Shown here piece after piece: positions 1 to 7,131 of a stretch of 64,000 bases of DNA. Numbering within the stretch: position 1 is the stretch's first letter; each line of letters starts with the position of its first letter. The stretch spans positions 1,674,001 to 1,738,000 of the forward strand of contig CP030885.1 in the NCBI GenBank assembly GCA_006969625.1, read 5' to 3'. The stretch is from Rhodospirillaceae bacterium (GTDB taxonomy: Bacteria > Pseudomonadota > Alphaproteobacteria > Kiloniellales > DSM-21159). The notes beneath the pieces were generated by a model that saw only the letters and a list, made by a program, of their open reading frames with translations, was not told the origin of the DNA and did no database searches. The position numbers and the translations under genes were made by a program.

Positions 1-360
1 GCTGGCGAATGCCGCGAGGCGCACGAACGGTCCCGTCAGCAGGGCCACGCCCAGAAGCGCTTCGAGTCCGGTGACGATCCATGCGAGCGGCAGGACCGTC
101 GTGTCGGGAAGCCACGGATTGAGCGCCCTTACGTCTTGAGAAAAGCGCTCCATGGACCCCCAATCGACGCCGATCGCCTCGACCGGGCCCCAAATGCCCA
201 ACCGGTCGGCGACCGCCGAGAAGAATGCCGTAGCCAGTGCGATGCGGGCGCACCAGAGGCTCCAGCAAAGCGTCCGGCTCGAACGCTTTGAGAGGCCGTC
301 GCCGCCACGGGCGAAGCGGTCGAGCGGCGGAGTGTGGCGCGTTCGAACTTCGCTTTCCAT
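1..360 (-). CDS. DoxX-like membrane protein, partial (C-terminus off the left edge)
   Basis: The ATG at 360 opens a frame that stays open to base 1, so only the first 120 residues are visible. After a basic N-terminus there is a hydrophobic segment (about residues 35-50), a WGPVEAIG/MERFSQDVRALNPWLP stretch, then a second hydrophobic segment with TGLEALLGVALL. This layout resembles DoxX/DoxD-type small membrane proteins, which often sit beside AhpD-like genes in redox or stress operons. Here an AhpD-like gene ends 8 bp upstream on the same strand, so the two are probably cotranscribed. The family call is inference from a partial sequence. Confidence 0.55.
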   Translation of the reverse strand, partial: MESEVRTRHTPPLDRFARGGDGLSKRSSRTLCWSLWCARIALATAFFSAVADRLGIWGPVEAIGVDWGSMERFSQDVRALNPWLPDTTVLPLAWIVTGLEALLGVALLTGPFVRLAAFAS

Positions 361-368
361 GATCGCGT

Positions 369-809
369 TTAAGAATGCTTGTATCGGAAGCTGATCGCGA
401 ACCGGTTCCAGGCGTTGATCTGTGCGATCACTGTGGTCAGATCGACCATCTCCTTGTCGCTGAAGTGCGTGCGCACTTCGTCGAAGAGCTCGTCTGGCGC
501 GTGGTTTTCCGAGATCTTGGTAAGCGCGTCGGTCCAAGCCAGAGCAGCGCGCTCGCGCGTCGAGTAAAGCGAGGACTCCGGCCAGCCGTCGAGCAGATAG
601 AGACGTTGTTCGGTCTCCCCCGCTTTGCGCGCGTCTTTCGAGTGCAGGTCGAGGCAGAAGGCGCAGCCGTTGATCTGCGAGGCGCGCATTTTGACCAGTT
701 CGACGAGGGGACCTTCCAGCCCACAGGTCTTGATGTAATTCTCGACCGTCATCATGGCCTTCATGGCGTCCGGTGCGGCCTGGTACGCATCGATCCGGTC
801 GGTCTTCAT
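369..809 (-). CDS. Carboxymuconolactone decarboxylase / AhpD-like peroxidase family protein
   Basis: A 146-residue protein starting at MKTDRIDAYQ. The frame is open further upstream but the added residues look non-coding. The AhpD signature is present: Cys49-x2-Cys52 followed by His56 in INGCAFCLDLHSKD. In AhpD relatives the Cys pair is redox active and supports peroxide reduction. A short C-terminal helix (AQINAWNRFAISFRY) is also typical of this family. It lies directly upstream of the DoxX-like gene, and the pair suggests an oxidative or thiol stress operon. An IS3-family element has landed about 200 bp upstream and may have separated it from its original regulatory region. Confidence 0.85.
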   Translation of the reverse strand: MKTDRIDAYQAAPDAMKAMMTVENYIKTCGLEGPLVELVKMRASQINGCAFCLDLHSKDARKAGETEQRLYLLDGWPESSLYSTRERAALAWTDALTKISENHAPDELFDEVRTHFSDKEMVDLTTVIAQINAWNRFAISFRYKHS

Positions 810-1061
810 GGCTGTGGCTCCGTTCGGCTTTTTTTCTCGGTCTGGGCGTTTCGGCAACGCCCATGCGCTGACTCGACTAGCTGACGCGCTTGAACTACGA
901 AAGAGAATAATTGGCATACGAGACATTACGTTTTGTATTGGACTGTCATGCGATGGTTCGCTCCCCGTCGGTCCCTCAGGGCACATGAGAGTCCCGGGTG
1001 GGTGTTGAACTTGCCCCCGACGCTGGACCACTCGAACCGAGAAAATCCCGGCTGTTTCGCC

Positions 1062-1871
1062 TCAGGGCAGGCATGCCTGGCCTGAGGCGAGAGCCAGCTC
1101 GACCGGGGCTTTGTGGCCGATCGAGCTGTGCGGCCGGACCTCGTTGTAGTCGCGCCGCCACGCCTCAGACTTTGATCGTGCATCCTCCAGGCTCAGGAAC
1201 CAAGACGCATCCAGGCACTCGGCCCTGAACTTGCGGTCAAATGACTCCACAAAGGCATTGTCGGTGGGCTTGCCTGGCCGCGAGAAGTCCAGGACCACGC
1301 CGTTCATGTAGGCCCATAGATCGAGGTCCTTGCTGACGAACTCGGGACCGTTGTCGACCCGGATCGTCTTCGGTGTCCCATAGAGCGCCGTCACCCGCTC
1401 CAGGGTCTCGACGACGTCTGAGCCACGGTAGCTCTGACGCACCTCTATCGCCGGCGACAGGCGGCTGAACGCGTCGACCACCGTGAGGATACGGATGCGT
1501 CGGCCGTCGAACAGCTGGTCGGACATGAAATCCATCGCCCACACCTCGTTCGCCGCGACGGCTGGCGATCGATCCTCGCGCAGCTTCGCCGACACCTTGC
1601 GCTTCGGCACCTTGTTGCGCAGCTGCAGGCCTTCCTCGCAGTAGAGCCGGTAGACCCGTTTCGCGTTGAGCGTCCAGCCCTCCCGGCGCAGCAACACGTG
1701 GATGCGTCGGTAGCCGTAGCGGACCCGGGTCTCGGCGATCTCGCCGATCCGTCGTGTCAGACAGGCCTGCGACGGGCGGCGGTTCTTGTCGTGATAGCTC
1801 GAGGGATCGGTCTTCAGGACGGCGCAAGCGCGCCGGATGCTGACCTTCCAGATCGCCCGAAGCTCGTCCAC
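1062..1871 (-). CDS. IS3-family transposase OrfB (DDE integrase core)
   Basis: A 269-residue rve-type integrase. The catalytic triad is visible: Asp114 in WAMDFMSD, Asp173 in RVDNGPEF and Glu209 in NAFVESF. An HTH_21-like segment precedes it (YGYRRIHVLLRREGW, about residues 52-66). In IS3 elements OrfB is normally made as an OrfA-OrfB fusion through a -1 ribosomal frameshift. The upstream A-rich GAGAAAAGC near 1905-1915 is where such a slip would occur. The full triad means OrfB itself looks intact, although its partner frame is damaged. Confidence 0.9.
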   Translation of the reverse strand: MDELRAIWKVSIRRACAVLKTDPSSYHDKNRRPSQACLTRRIGEIAETRVRYGYRRIHVLLRREGWTLNAKRVYRLYCEEGLQLRNKVPKRKVSAKLREDRSPAVAANEVWAMDFMSDQLFDGRRIRILTVVDAFSRLSPAIEVRQSYRGSDVVETLERVTALYGTPKTIRVDNGPEFVSKDLDLWAYMNGVVLDFSRPGKPTDNAFVESFDRKFRAECLDASWFLSLEDARSKSEAWRRDYNEVRPHSSIGHKAPVELALASGQACLP

Positions 1872-1894
1872 CAGCTGCCGTCGCCGCGCAGGCC

Positions 1895-2182
1895 TCAGAG
1901 CTTTTCTCGCACGAGCGCTGCGCGCGCCGCTACACGGCCTGAAGCATCTCCTTGTCCAGGCTCAGGTCCGCGACCAGCCGCTTCAGGCGCTGGTTCTCCT
2001 CCTCGAGCTGCTTCAGCCGCTTCATCTCCGACGGCATCAGACCGTCGTACTTCTTCCGCCACCTGATAATAGGTCTGGATCGAGATCCCAGCCTTTCGAC
2101 ACACCTCCTCGACAGACGTGCCTTCCTCCGCCTGGCGCAGGATGAACGCTATCTGCTGCTCGTTGAACTTCGACCGCTTCAT
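1895..2182 (-). pseudogene. IS3-family transposase OrfA, frameshifted
   Basis: The first 39 residues (MKRSKFNEQQIAFILRQAEE and on to SIQTYY) are a normal IS3 OrfA helix-turn-helix start. After Tyr-Tyr the frame changes to an unlikely Gln-Val-Ala-Glu-Glu run. Removing one base near 2065 restores the expected RWRKKYDGLMPSEMKRLKQ followed by a leucine-zipper-like helix ending KEMLQAV at a TAG (1930-1932). OrfA is therefore disrupted by a single-base insertion. The present frame ends in VREKL, like normal OrfA C-termini, so a second compensating indel near 1930 is possible. Confidence 0.8.
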
Positions 2183-2400
2183 CGGCCCCCTCCTCGGTTC
2201 GACAGCAATGCCTAACCGAGAATTTTCTCGCGCCGAGCGGTCCAGTTCTCGGGGAGCAGGTCACCGACAGTGGCCTCTCTGCCGACCCGGCGGGAGCGGG
2301 CGAGCGGCGCAGCGGGTCGGGGGTTGCGTGACCGATCGCCCGCTGGCCGGAGGAGCGCTGCTTGGGGTGTGAGCCCGCCGTGGGGCGCGTGCGGCCGACA

Positions 2401-3255
2401 TCAGTGCGTGGCCGCAATCTCCCCGACGATAGCTTCCGCTAGCCAACGAACGGCCTTCTCTGGCTGACGTCTAGTATAGATCGCGAGCTCAAGGCTGGGT
2501 AAATCGGGAAATCCTTCTCGAGCGGTGAGTTCTCGGAAAGGGGCCTTGATCGTCGAGCGCGGAAATACGGACACCGTATCGCTGGATTTCAAGGCATTTT
2601 CGATCGCCGAGCGGCTGAAGCTCGAGAGCGCGATGGCGGTCCGTCGCCCTTCGCCTTGAAGGCGATGCTCCGCCCAACTTCGATACAGGCACCCCTTCGG
2701 ATAGACCGCCAGTCGTAAGCTTCGGGCCGGCTTGGAACTCTCGTGACACACCCAGGCAAGCGGCTCACGCGCGATCACATGACCTCCGCCGTCGCCATCT
2801 TCCTGGGCAGCAAGAACCAGATCGAACCGCTCTGCCACATCGTGGCGCATGTCGACCGTCATCCCGGTTTCTATATCGACCTCCACGTCGGGGAAGGATT
2901 GGTGAAAACGCTTGATGACGGCCGGCATGAGATACCCCGCATGGTCCTCCGTCGCACCGACCTTGAGCCGCGTTGCCGGGACATGGGCTCGCAGCGTGTT
3001 CAACGCGCTGTCGTGACGGCGAAGCAGGTCCTCGGCAATTGGCAGGAGGACGTGACCGAACACGGTTAGACGAACCCTCCGGCCGCCGCTGCGTCGGTCA
3101 AAGACTCGATTCCCGACGACCTCTTCCAGGCGCTGGACACGATGCCCGACCGTGGACGTCGCAAGGTTTCCTGTCTCGGCCGCTGCATGAAAACTGCCGG
3201 TCTGGTGGACGAGAACGAACGCTCTCAGAAGCTCTGGGCTTAGACTCTGGGGCAT
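2401..3255 (-). CDS. LysR-family transcriptional regulator
   Basis: A 284-residue LysR protein. The N-terminal winged helix-turn-helix spans about residues 5-62 (LLRAFVLVHQTGSFHAAAE, then STVGHRVQRLEEVVG) and an effector-binding domain follows. It is divergent from an EamA-family exporter with a 102-bp gap, the usual arrangement for a LysR regulator controlling its neighbour. The ligand cannot be told from sequence. The gene ends about 140 bp from the IS3 element. Confidence 0.88.
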   Translation of the reverse strand: MPQSLSPELLRAFVLVHQTGSFHAAAETGNLATSTVGHRVQRLEEVVGNRVFDRRSGGRRVRLTVFGHVLLPIAEDLLRRHDSALNTLRAHVPATRLKVGATEDHAGYLMPAVIKRFHQSFPDVEVDIETGMTVDMRHDVAERFDLVLAAQEDGDGGGHVIAREPLAWVCHESSKPARSLRLAVYPKGCLYRSWAEHRLQGEGRRTAIALSSFSRSAIENALKSSDTVSVFPRSTIKAPFRELTAREGFPDLPSLELAIYTRRQPEKAVRWLAEAIVGEIAATH

Positions 3256-3331
3256 CGAAGCTCTCCGAAAAGCTGGCCATTAAAACCAGAAATTCGCTCT
3301 TTATTTGTCTTTTCAAACACTCATCATGCGC

Positions 3332-3351
3332 CCAGTCGGTAGCGACTGGAG
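3332..3351 (+). promoter_or_regulatory. Small hairpin overlapping the likely ribosome binding site of the EamA gene
   Basis: CCAGTCG, a GTAG loop and CGACTGG form a perfect 7-bp stem at 3332-3349. The likely Shine-Dalgarno GGAG (3348-3351) lies partly in the 3' arm, just before the ATG at 3358. Such a stem could limit initiation. No regulatory role is shown. Confidence 0.35.
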
Positions 3352-3357
3352 CATGCG

Positions 3358-4257
3358 ATGACGTTTGTGAATTGGGCCTTGGTCGTTCTCACCGCAGCGA
3401 CCTTTGCTGTGTCGTTGCCGTTCAACAAGTTCCTCGTCAACGAGTTTTCGCCGATCACCTTGTCCGCAGCACGCGCGGTGCTGGCATTGCCCTTCATCTG
3501 GCCGGTCGCGGTTGCCTTTGGGGCCGGCTTCCCCAGAGCACTCGGCGATTGGCGGGCTGCCTTCATTGGAGCCGTTCTCCTGGTGGCCATTCCGTTCAGT
3601 GCAATTGCATTCGGTCAGCAACACATACCGAGCGGCTTGGGCGGAATCCTATACGGATCCATGCCCTTGATAACAGCCGTTATCGCGAGCGCTCTAGTCC
3701 CAGGGGAACGGCTAAGCGGTCTCAAAATCGTGGGCTGTCTCGTCGGACTCGCCGGCGTCACAATCATCATCGGCCCAGCCGCTCTTGAAGGCGTCGGCAG
3801 CCACCTTCTGGGTGTTCTCGTCACCCTCGTTGCACCGCTCTCGTACGCCGCGGGAACGGTTGTTTTACGCCTCCTTCCGGCAAGCAACCCGCTTGTGTTG
3901 ACAAGCGGCATGTTCGTCGCTGCCGCCGCCCTCATGGTGCCTCTAACCGCCGGTCTGGACGGGGAACCCGAAGTCGCAGCGGTGCAGACGATGATATGGC
4001 CCTTGGTCGGACTGGCGACGCTCGGCACGGCCGTCCCAGCTTTCTTGAATTATGTTCTCATTCGGCGTGCAGGCGCCGTGAATGCGTCCCTGGTGATGTT
4101 CATCATGCCTATATTCGCAGTTGCCTTCGGCGCCATCATCTTTGGTGAAAGGATTCAAATCGAGGCACTCATAGGTATGTGCTTGACAGTTATTGGGTGC
4201 ATTGTCGTGTCTAACCGCCCTGCTTTGCCGTTTAGGCCAAAGAGTACTGCAAAGTAG
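3358..4257 (+). CDS. DMT-superfamily transporter, EamA family
   Basis: A 299-residue integral membrane protein of two EamA repeats and about ten hydrophobic segments. The usual repeat signatures are seen (NWALVVLTAATFAVSLPFNK at the start, and GERLSGLKIVGCLVGLAGV and GERIQIEALIGMCLTVIGC ending repeats one and two). The family exports amino acids, their analogues or other small metabolites across the inner membrane. The divergent LysR gene is the likely regulator. The substrate is unknown. Confidence 0.85.
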   Translation: MTFVNWALVVLTAATFAVSLPFNKFLVNEFSPITLSAARAVLALPFIWPVAVAFGAGFPRALGDWRAAFIGAVLLVAIPFSAIAFGQQHIPSGLGGILYGSMPLITAVIASALVPGERLSGLKIVGCLVGLAGVTIIIGPAALEGVGSHLLGVLVTLVAPLSYAAGTVVLRLLPASNPLVLTSGMFVAAAALMVPLTAGLDGEPEVAAVQTMIWPLVGLATLGTAVPAFLNYVLIRRAGAVNASLVMFIMPIFAVAFGAIIFGERIQIEALIGMCLTVIGCIVVSNRPALPFRPKSTAK

Positions 4258-4463
4258 GGATCGTCTCCGGATCGGGGCAAGAGGCCGGATCGATGCTCGT
4301 CGCTTGCGATGAAGAGACGGTCCAGCTGGACACCCGTATCAACCGTTCGATTTTGGCGCTTCAGCGATGATTTCGATGTCATGACGAACTTTGGGTTGCA
4401 TTTCGGCCCCTGACGCCTCGATTTTGCGTCGTGAGAGGCCGTGAACAGCAGGTCCGGACAGAC

Positions 4464-5564
4464 TCATCCTGCGGCAGCGCGGCGTTCATGGAAGATCAGC
4501 CGGTCCATGTTGTACGCGAGATTGGCCAGCGTCAGTTTGGCTTCGGCGCGTTTGATCCCGATGGTGCGGATAGACAGACCGTAGCGGTTCTTCTGATGGG
4601 CGAAGACATGCTCGACACAGGCTCGGATCGCGGACTTCTTCGCGTTGGCCCGCGCGGTCGTCGTTGGCATCGGCTTGCCTGCCGGTTTACGGCGGTGGAT
4701 GCGGCTGACGAGCATCCGGCTCGACAGCCACTTCTCATTGCGTTGTGATCGATAGGCGCTGTCGGCCCAGACCTCGGCGGACGTGTTGTCGGTGCTGAGG
4801 ACATTCCGCAACTGCCGACCATCTGGTGAGGAGGCCGACGTGACGGATTGTCCGCGGATGAAGCCGAACCGGCGATCGATGGCGATGTGCGATTTATAGC
4901 CGAAGACCGGTAGAGCGATCATCGGCAGCGGCGTGCCGTCGGGACGATATCGGACCTTGCCGCCGACCTTCAGCGTCCAGCGCGCGTCCGTGTCTTTCTG
5001 CGCAGCCTTGTTGGGCTCATCGGGCCAGATCTCCTCGGCGCTCTTACCTTCCTTGATCGCCGCCTTCTCCGGGTCGGTGTTCCGCTGCTTCGGTGCCGGG
5101 ACCAGGCTGGCATCCACGATCTGGCCGGACATCGGAATGTAGCCCTTCTTGTGGAGTTGCCAGTCGAAGGCCTTCATCACACGCCGCAGCGTGCCCGTCT
5201 CAGTCAGCTTGTTGCGGAACAGGCGGATCGTGTTCTCGTCCGGCGTCGGCCCGCCAAGATCGAACCCGAGAAAGCGCATCCAGGATAGCCGGTCGCGGAT
5301 CATGAACTCCATCCGCGCGTCGCTCAGATTATGTTGCGCCTGCAGGATCAGAACCTTGAACATCGAGACCGGGTCGAACGGAGGGCGACCGCCCTTGGCG
5401 CCGTCGCCATAGCCGAGCCCATCGACCAGCCAGCCCCGGAAATACTCGAAGTCCACCGTCGCATCGAGAACCTCCAACGGATCGCCGTCCCGGCTCAAAG
5501 CCTCAAGATGCTCCGACAAACTGAAAAAGCCACGCTGACGCATCAAACCCTCCCGGAAAATCAC
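4464..5564 (-). CDS. IS5-family transposase
   Basis: A transposase of up to 366 residues. The true start may be the Met eight codons in (MRQRGFFSLSEHL). It has an N-terminal DUF772-type segment (FDPVSMFKVLILQAQHNLSD) and a DDE domain: Asp in GQIVDASLVPAPKQ, Asp in VWADSAYRSQ and Glu in RACVEHVFAHQKN. The C-terminal AKLTLANLAYNMDRL is typical of the family. I could not find convincing terminal inverted repeats, so only the gene is delimited; the element probably extends somewhat beyond each end. It looks intact. Confidence 0.88.
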   Translation of the reverse strand: MIFREGLMRQRGFFSLSEHLEALSRDGDPLEVLDATVDFEYFRGWLVDGLGYGDGAKGGRPPFDPVSMFKVLILQAQHNLSDARMEFMIRDRLSWMRFLGFDLGGPTPDENTIRLFRNKLTETGTLRRVMKAFDWQLHKKGYIPMSGQIVDASLVPAPKQRNTDPEKAAIKEGKSAEEIWPDEPNKAAQKDTDARWTLKVGGKVRYRPDGTPLPMIALPVFGYKSHIAIDRRFGFIRGQSVTSASSPDGRQLRNVLSTDNTSAEVWADSAYRSQRNEKWLSSRMLVSRIHRRKPAGKPMPTTTARANAKKSAIRACVEHVFAHQKNRYGLSIRTIGIKRAEAKLTLANLAYNMDRLIFHERRAAAG

Positions 5565-5670
5565 CGAGAGCAGTGAATCATGACACGCCCTATCGGGCTA
5601 GGTTTTTGCGGGTGTTCAGCTCTGGCTACCCAGGCATGCCACGCTCCCGGGGGGCGCTGGTCGCTCAAGG

Positions 5671-5740
5671 CGCTTTCGTATCCTACGTCTTGGCGCCGGG
5701 TATCCCCCGGCGCCAAGACGGCCGTCAGGTAGCGAAAGCG
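5671..5740. repeat. Nested inverted repeat A of a hairpin cluster
   Basis: The inner stem pairs 5686-5700 (CGTCTTGGCGCCGGG) with 5706-5720 perfectly around a TATCC loop. An outer perfect 8-bp pair, CGCTTTCG (5671-5678) and CGAAAGCG (5733-5740), brackets it. No reading frame crosses it convincingly. It lies just outside the IS5-family transposase gene. Confidence 0.75.
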
Positions 5741-5782
5741 TTTTCCAATGTTGTGAAACGGTCTGAGAGTCCGTTTGAGACT

Positions 5783-5870
5783 GCACTGTACCGTCCCGCG
5801 CCCCCACCCGGCCGCCCAACGATAGTATCCTGGATGGGTGGCCGGGTGGGGGCGCGGGACGGTACAGTGC
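5783..5870. repeat. Large inverted repeat B: 36-bp arms, 16-bp loop
   Basis: The left arm starts GCACTGTACCGTCCCGCG (5783) and continues CCCCCACCCGG; the right arm is its reverse complement ending at 5870. Only one mismatch is seen over 36 bp. Such a stem would fold very stably in single-stranded DNA or RNA. It may be a miniature element or two abutting ends of a lost element. Confidence 0.85.
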
Positions 5871-5871
5871 C

Positions 5872-5897
5872 GAGAATGGGCCTCCAGGCCCATTCTC
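5872..5897. repeat. Inverted repeat C and flanking 12-bp direct repeats
   Basis: GAGAATGGGCCT (5872-5883) and AGGCCCATTCTC (5886-5897) pair perfectly around CC. Immediately right lies AAACGGTCTGAG (5898-5909), which is repeated exactly at 5756-5767 to the left of inverted repeat B. The direct-repeat/palindrome arrangement suggests transposon termini meeting head to head. Confidence 0.75.
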
Positions 5898-5924
5898 AAA
5901 CGGTCTGAGGCGATGCCTAGGCGG

Positions 5925-6050
5925 TGCGGGCGGACGTGAGCAGGATCAAGGCCGCTGCGATGGCGCGGATGGTGACGAAGTTGCGCTTGACCTTCGCGCC
6001 GCGTAGGGCGACCCGCCTGAAGGACCTGAGCGTGCCGACGACCTGCCCCG
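5925..6050 (-). pseudogene. Fragment of an IS5-type transposase C-terminus
   Basis: On the minus strand a frame ending in TAG near 5921 reads RSFRRVALRGAKVKRNFV, then an alanine-rich AAALILLTSARTA. This resembles the C-terminal end of a group of IS5-family transposases (IALRCEKT...FILVKSVHTA type). No start or catalytic residues are nearby, so it is a remnant. It is a different protein from the intact transposase at 4464-5564. Similarity is from memory of the family and needs a search. Confidence 0.5.
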
Positions 6051-6067
6051 ATGCGGCCGCCCCCGGT

Positions 6068-6571
6068 TTAGCCCCCGACAAACAGCAGTCGGGCTTCGGC
6101 GGCCAGATAGAGCCCCAGGCCGAAGCAAAGGTGGGTGAACACGCTCTTCAAGCGTGCGGCGTTCGGGCGCGGTGTACGCGACGCTGCGAAACCCATACCG
6201 AGCGCCGGCTGCAGGACCAGAAACGGCGCTGCTACGGTGGTGACGCCCACGATCAGCGCCGGCGGAAGGCCGGGCGCGTGCGCCCACTCCAACCCCCAGA
6301 CCCAAAGCAACAGTCCGGCAAACGCGACCCCGATGGCATAGTGCGCCGCCCAGCCGAGCAGCCTCTCGCCCCAGACGGGTGGGGCCGCAAAGATGTTGTC
6401 ATGATGGACTCGGCCGGAGGGGATATGGCCCAGCCATCGCCCGACCAGGCGATAGTCGAGCGAGGGGATTCCGAAGCCCCGCTTCTGAAGCACGGCCCAC
6501 AAATCCATCACCGCCGTAGCGCCGACGCCGATGATTGTGGCGTTGAGCAGTACAGCTTCAGCATTCTCCAT
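6068..6571 (-). CDS. DUF2938 family membrane protein
   Basis: A 167-residue protein with about four hydrophobic segments (ATIIGVGATAVMDLWAVLQ at the N-terminus, then AIGVAFAGLLLWVW, ALIVGVTTVAAPFLVLQPAL and LCFGLGLYLAAEA). The GRWLGHIPSGRVHHDNIF stretch is characteristic of DUF2938 proteins, whose function is unknown. It is divergent from a MerR-type gene, a pairing I recall from other proteobacteria. A perfect palindrome in the shared 128-bp gap suggests the MerR protein controls it. Confidence 0.75.
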   Translation of the reverse strand: MENAEAVLLNATIIGVGATAVMDLWAVLQKRGFGIPSLDYRLVGRWLGHIPSGRVHHDNIFAAPPVWGERLLGWAAHYAIGVAFAGLLLWVWGLEWAHAPGLPPALIVGVTTVAAPFLVLQPALGMGFAASRTPRPNAARLKSVFTHLCFGLGLYLAAEARLLFVGG

Positions 6572-6672
6572 GAAATGTCTCCTCTGCAGCGCCTGCGAAG
6601 ACGCGGTTGACGAGCCTTCGCGCGAAGGCCCTGGCGGCTTGCGGGCGAAGCCAGTTTCGTGAAAAGTGCCAG

Positions 6673-6689
6673 TTCAAGTTAACTTGAGG
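6673..6689. promoter_or_regulatory. MerR/SoxR-type palindromic operator
   Basis: TCAAGTTAACTTGA (6674-6687) is a perfect 14-bp palindrome, extending to TTCAAGTTAACTTGAGG. It matches the core of the SoxR-type box, CCTCAAGTTAACTTGAGG. It ends 11 bp before the ATG of the MerR gene, so it probably overlaps that gene's promoter (autoregulation) and serves the divergent DUF2938 gene. Confidence 0.7.
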
Positions 6690-6699
6690 TCAAGCGAGA

Positions 6700-7131
6700 A
6701 TGATCGATATCGCCGAGCTCGCACGGCGGTCGGGCCTTCCGGCTTCGACGCTGCGCTTTTACGAGGACAAAGGCTTGATCGAGTCGGTCGGTCGGCGCGG
6801 ATTGAGGCGGCTCTTCGAGCCGGACGTGCTCGAACGCCTCTCGCTCGTCGCGCTCGGCCGCAACGCCGGCTTCACGCTTGAAGAAGTCGCTGCGATGTTC
6901 GCGCCCGACGGCAAGCCGCGCATCGATCGGGCGCAGCTCTCGGCGAAGGCTGCGGAGCTCGATCGGACCATCGGTCGCTTGAGGGCGATGCGGGACGGCC
7001 TAAGGCACGCCGCGAACTGCCCGGCTCCCGATCACATGGAATGTCCGACCTTCCGGCGCATGCTCAAGGTTGCCGGCACCAATCGATCGCGCCGCCGACC
7101 GAAACGAATGGGAGCGGGAAAGTCGGTCTGA
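6700..7131 (+). CDS. MerR-family transcriptional regulator
   Basis: A 143-residue regulator with an N-terminal MerR winged helix (IDIAELARRSGLPASTLRFY, residues 2-21), a dimerisation helix around residues 85-105 (AAELDRTIGRLRAMRDGL) and two cysteines (NCPAPDHMECP). It lacks the four-Cys cluster of true SoxR, so it is a MerR relative binding a SoxR-like box. The divergent DUF2938 gene is the likely target. Its last 68 bp overlap the tail of the broken MFS gene on the other strand. Confidence 0.85.
   Translation: MIDIAELARRSGLPASTLRFYEDKGLIESVGRRGLRRLFEPDVLERLSLVALGRNAGFTLEEVAAMFAPDGKPRIDRAQLSAKAAELDRTIGRLRAMRDGLRHAANCPAPDHMECPTFRRMLKVAGTNRSRRRPKRMGAGKSV

Larger units (their letters stand above)
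1006..2263 (-). mobile_element. IS3-family insertion sequence (IS407-like), about 1.26 kb
   Basis: Two transposase frames lie between imperfect terminal inverted repeats. Reading inward, the left end begins TGAACTTGCCCCCGACG and the right end (minus strand) TGACCTGCTCCCCGAGAA. Both then share CTGGACC, CTCG and CGAGAAAAT at matching offsets, giving ends of about 40 bp. No clear short target-site duplication is seen next to these ends, so the exact outer bases are uncertain by a few nucleotides. It sits between the AhpD-like gene and a LysR gene. orfA carries a frameshift, so this copy is probably not autonomous. Confidence 0.85.

Noticed and set aside
4420..5600. Terminal inverted repeats of the IS5-family element
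   Set aside because: Partial similarities near both ends were too short to trust, so no element boundaries are given.
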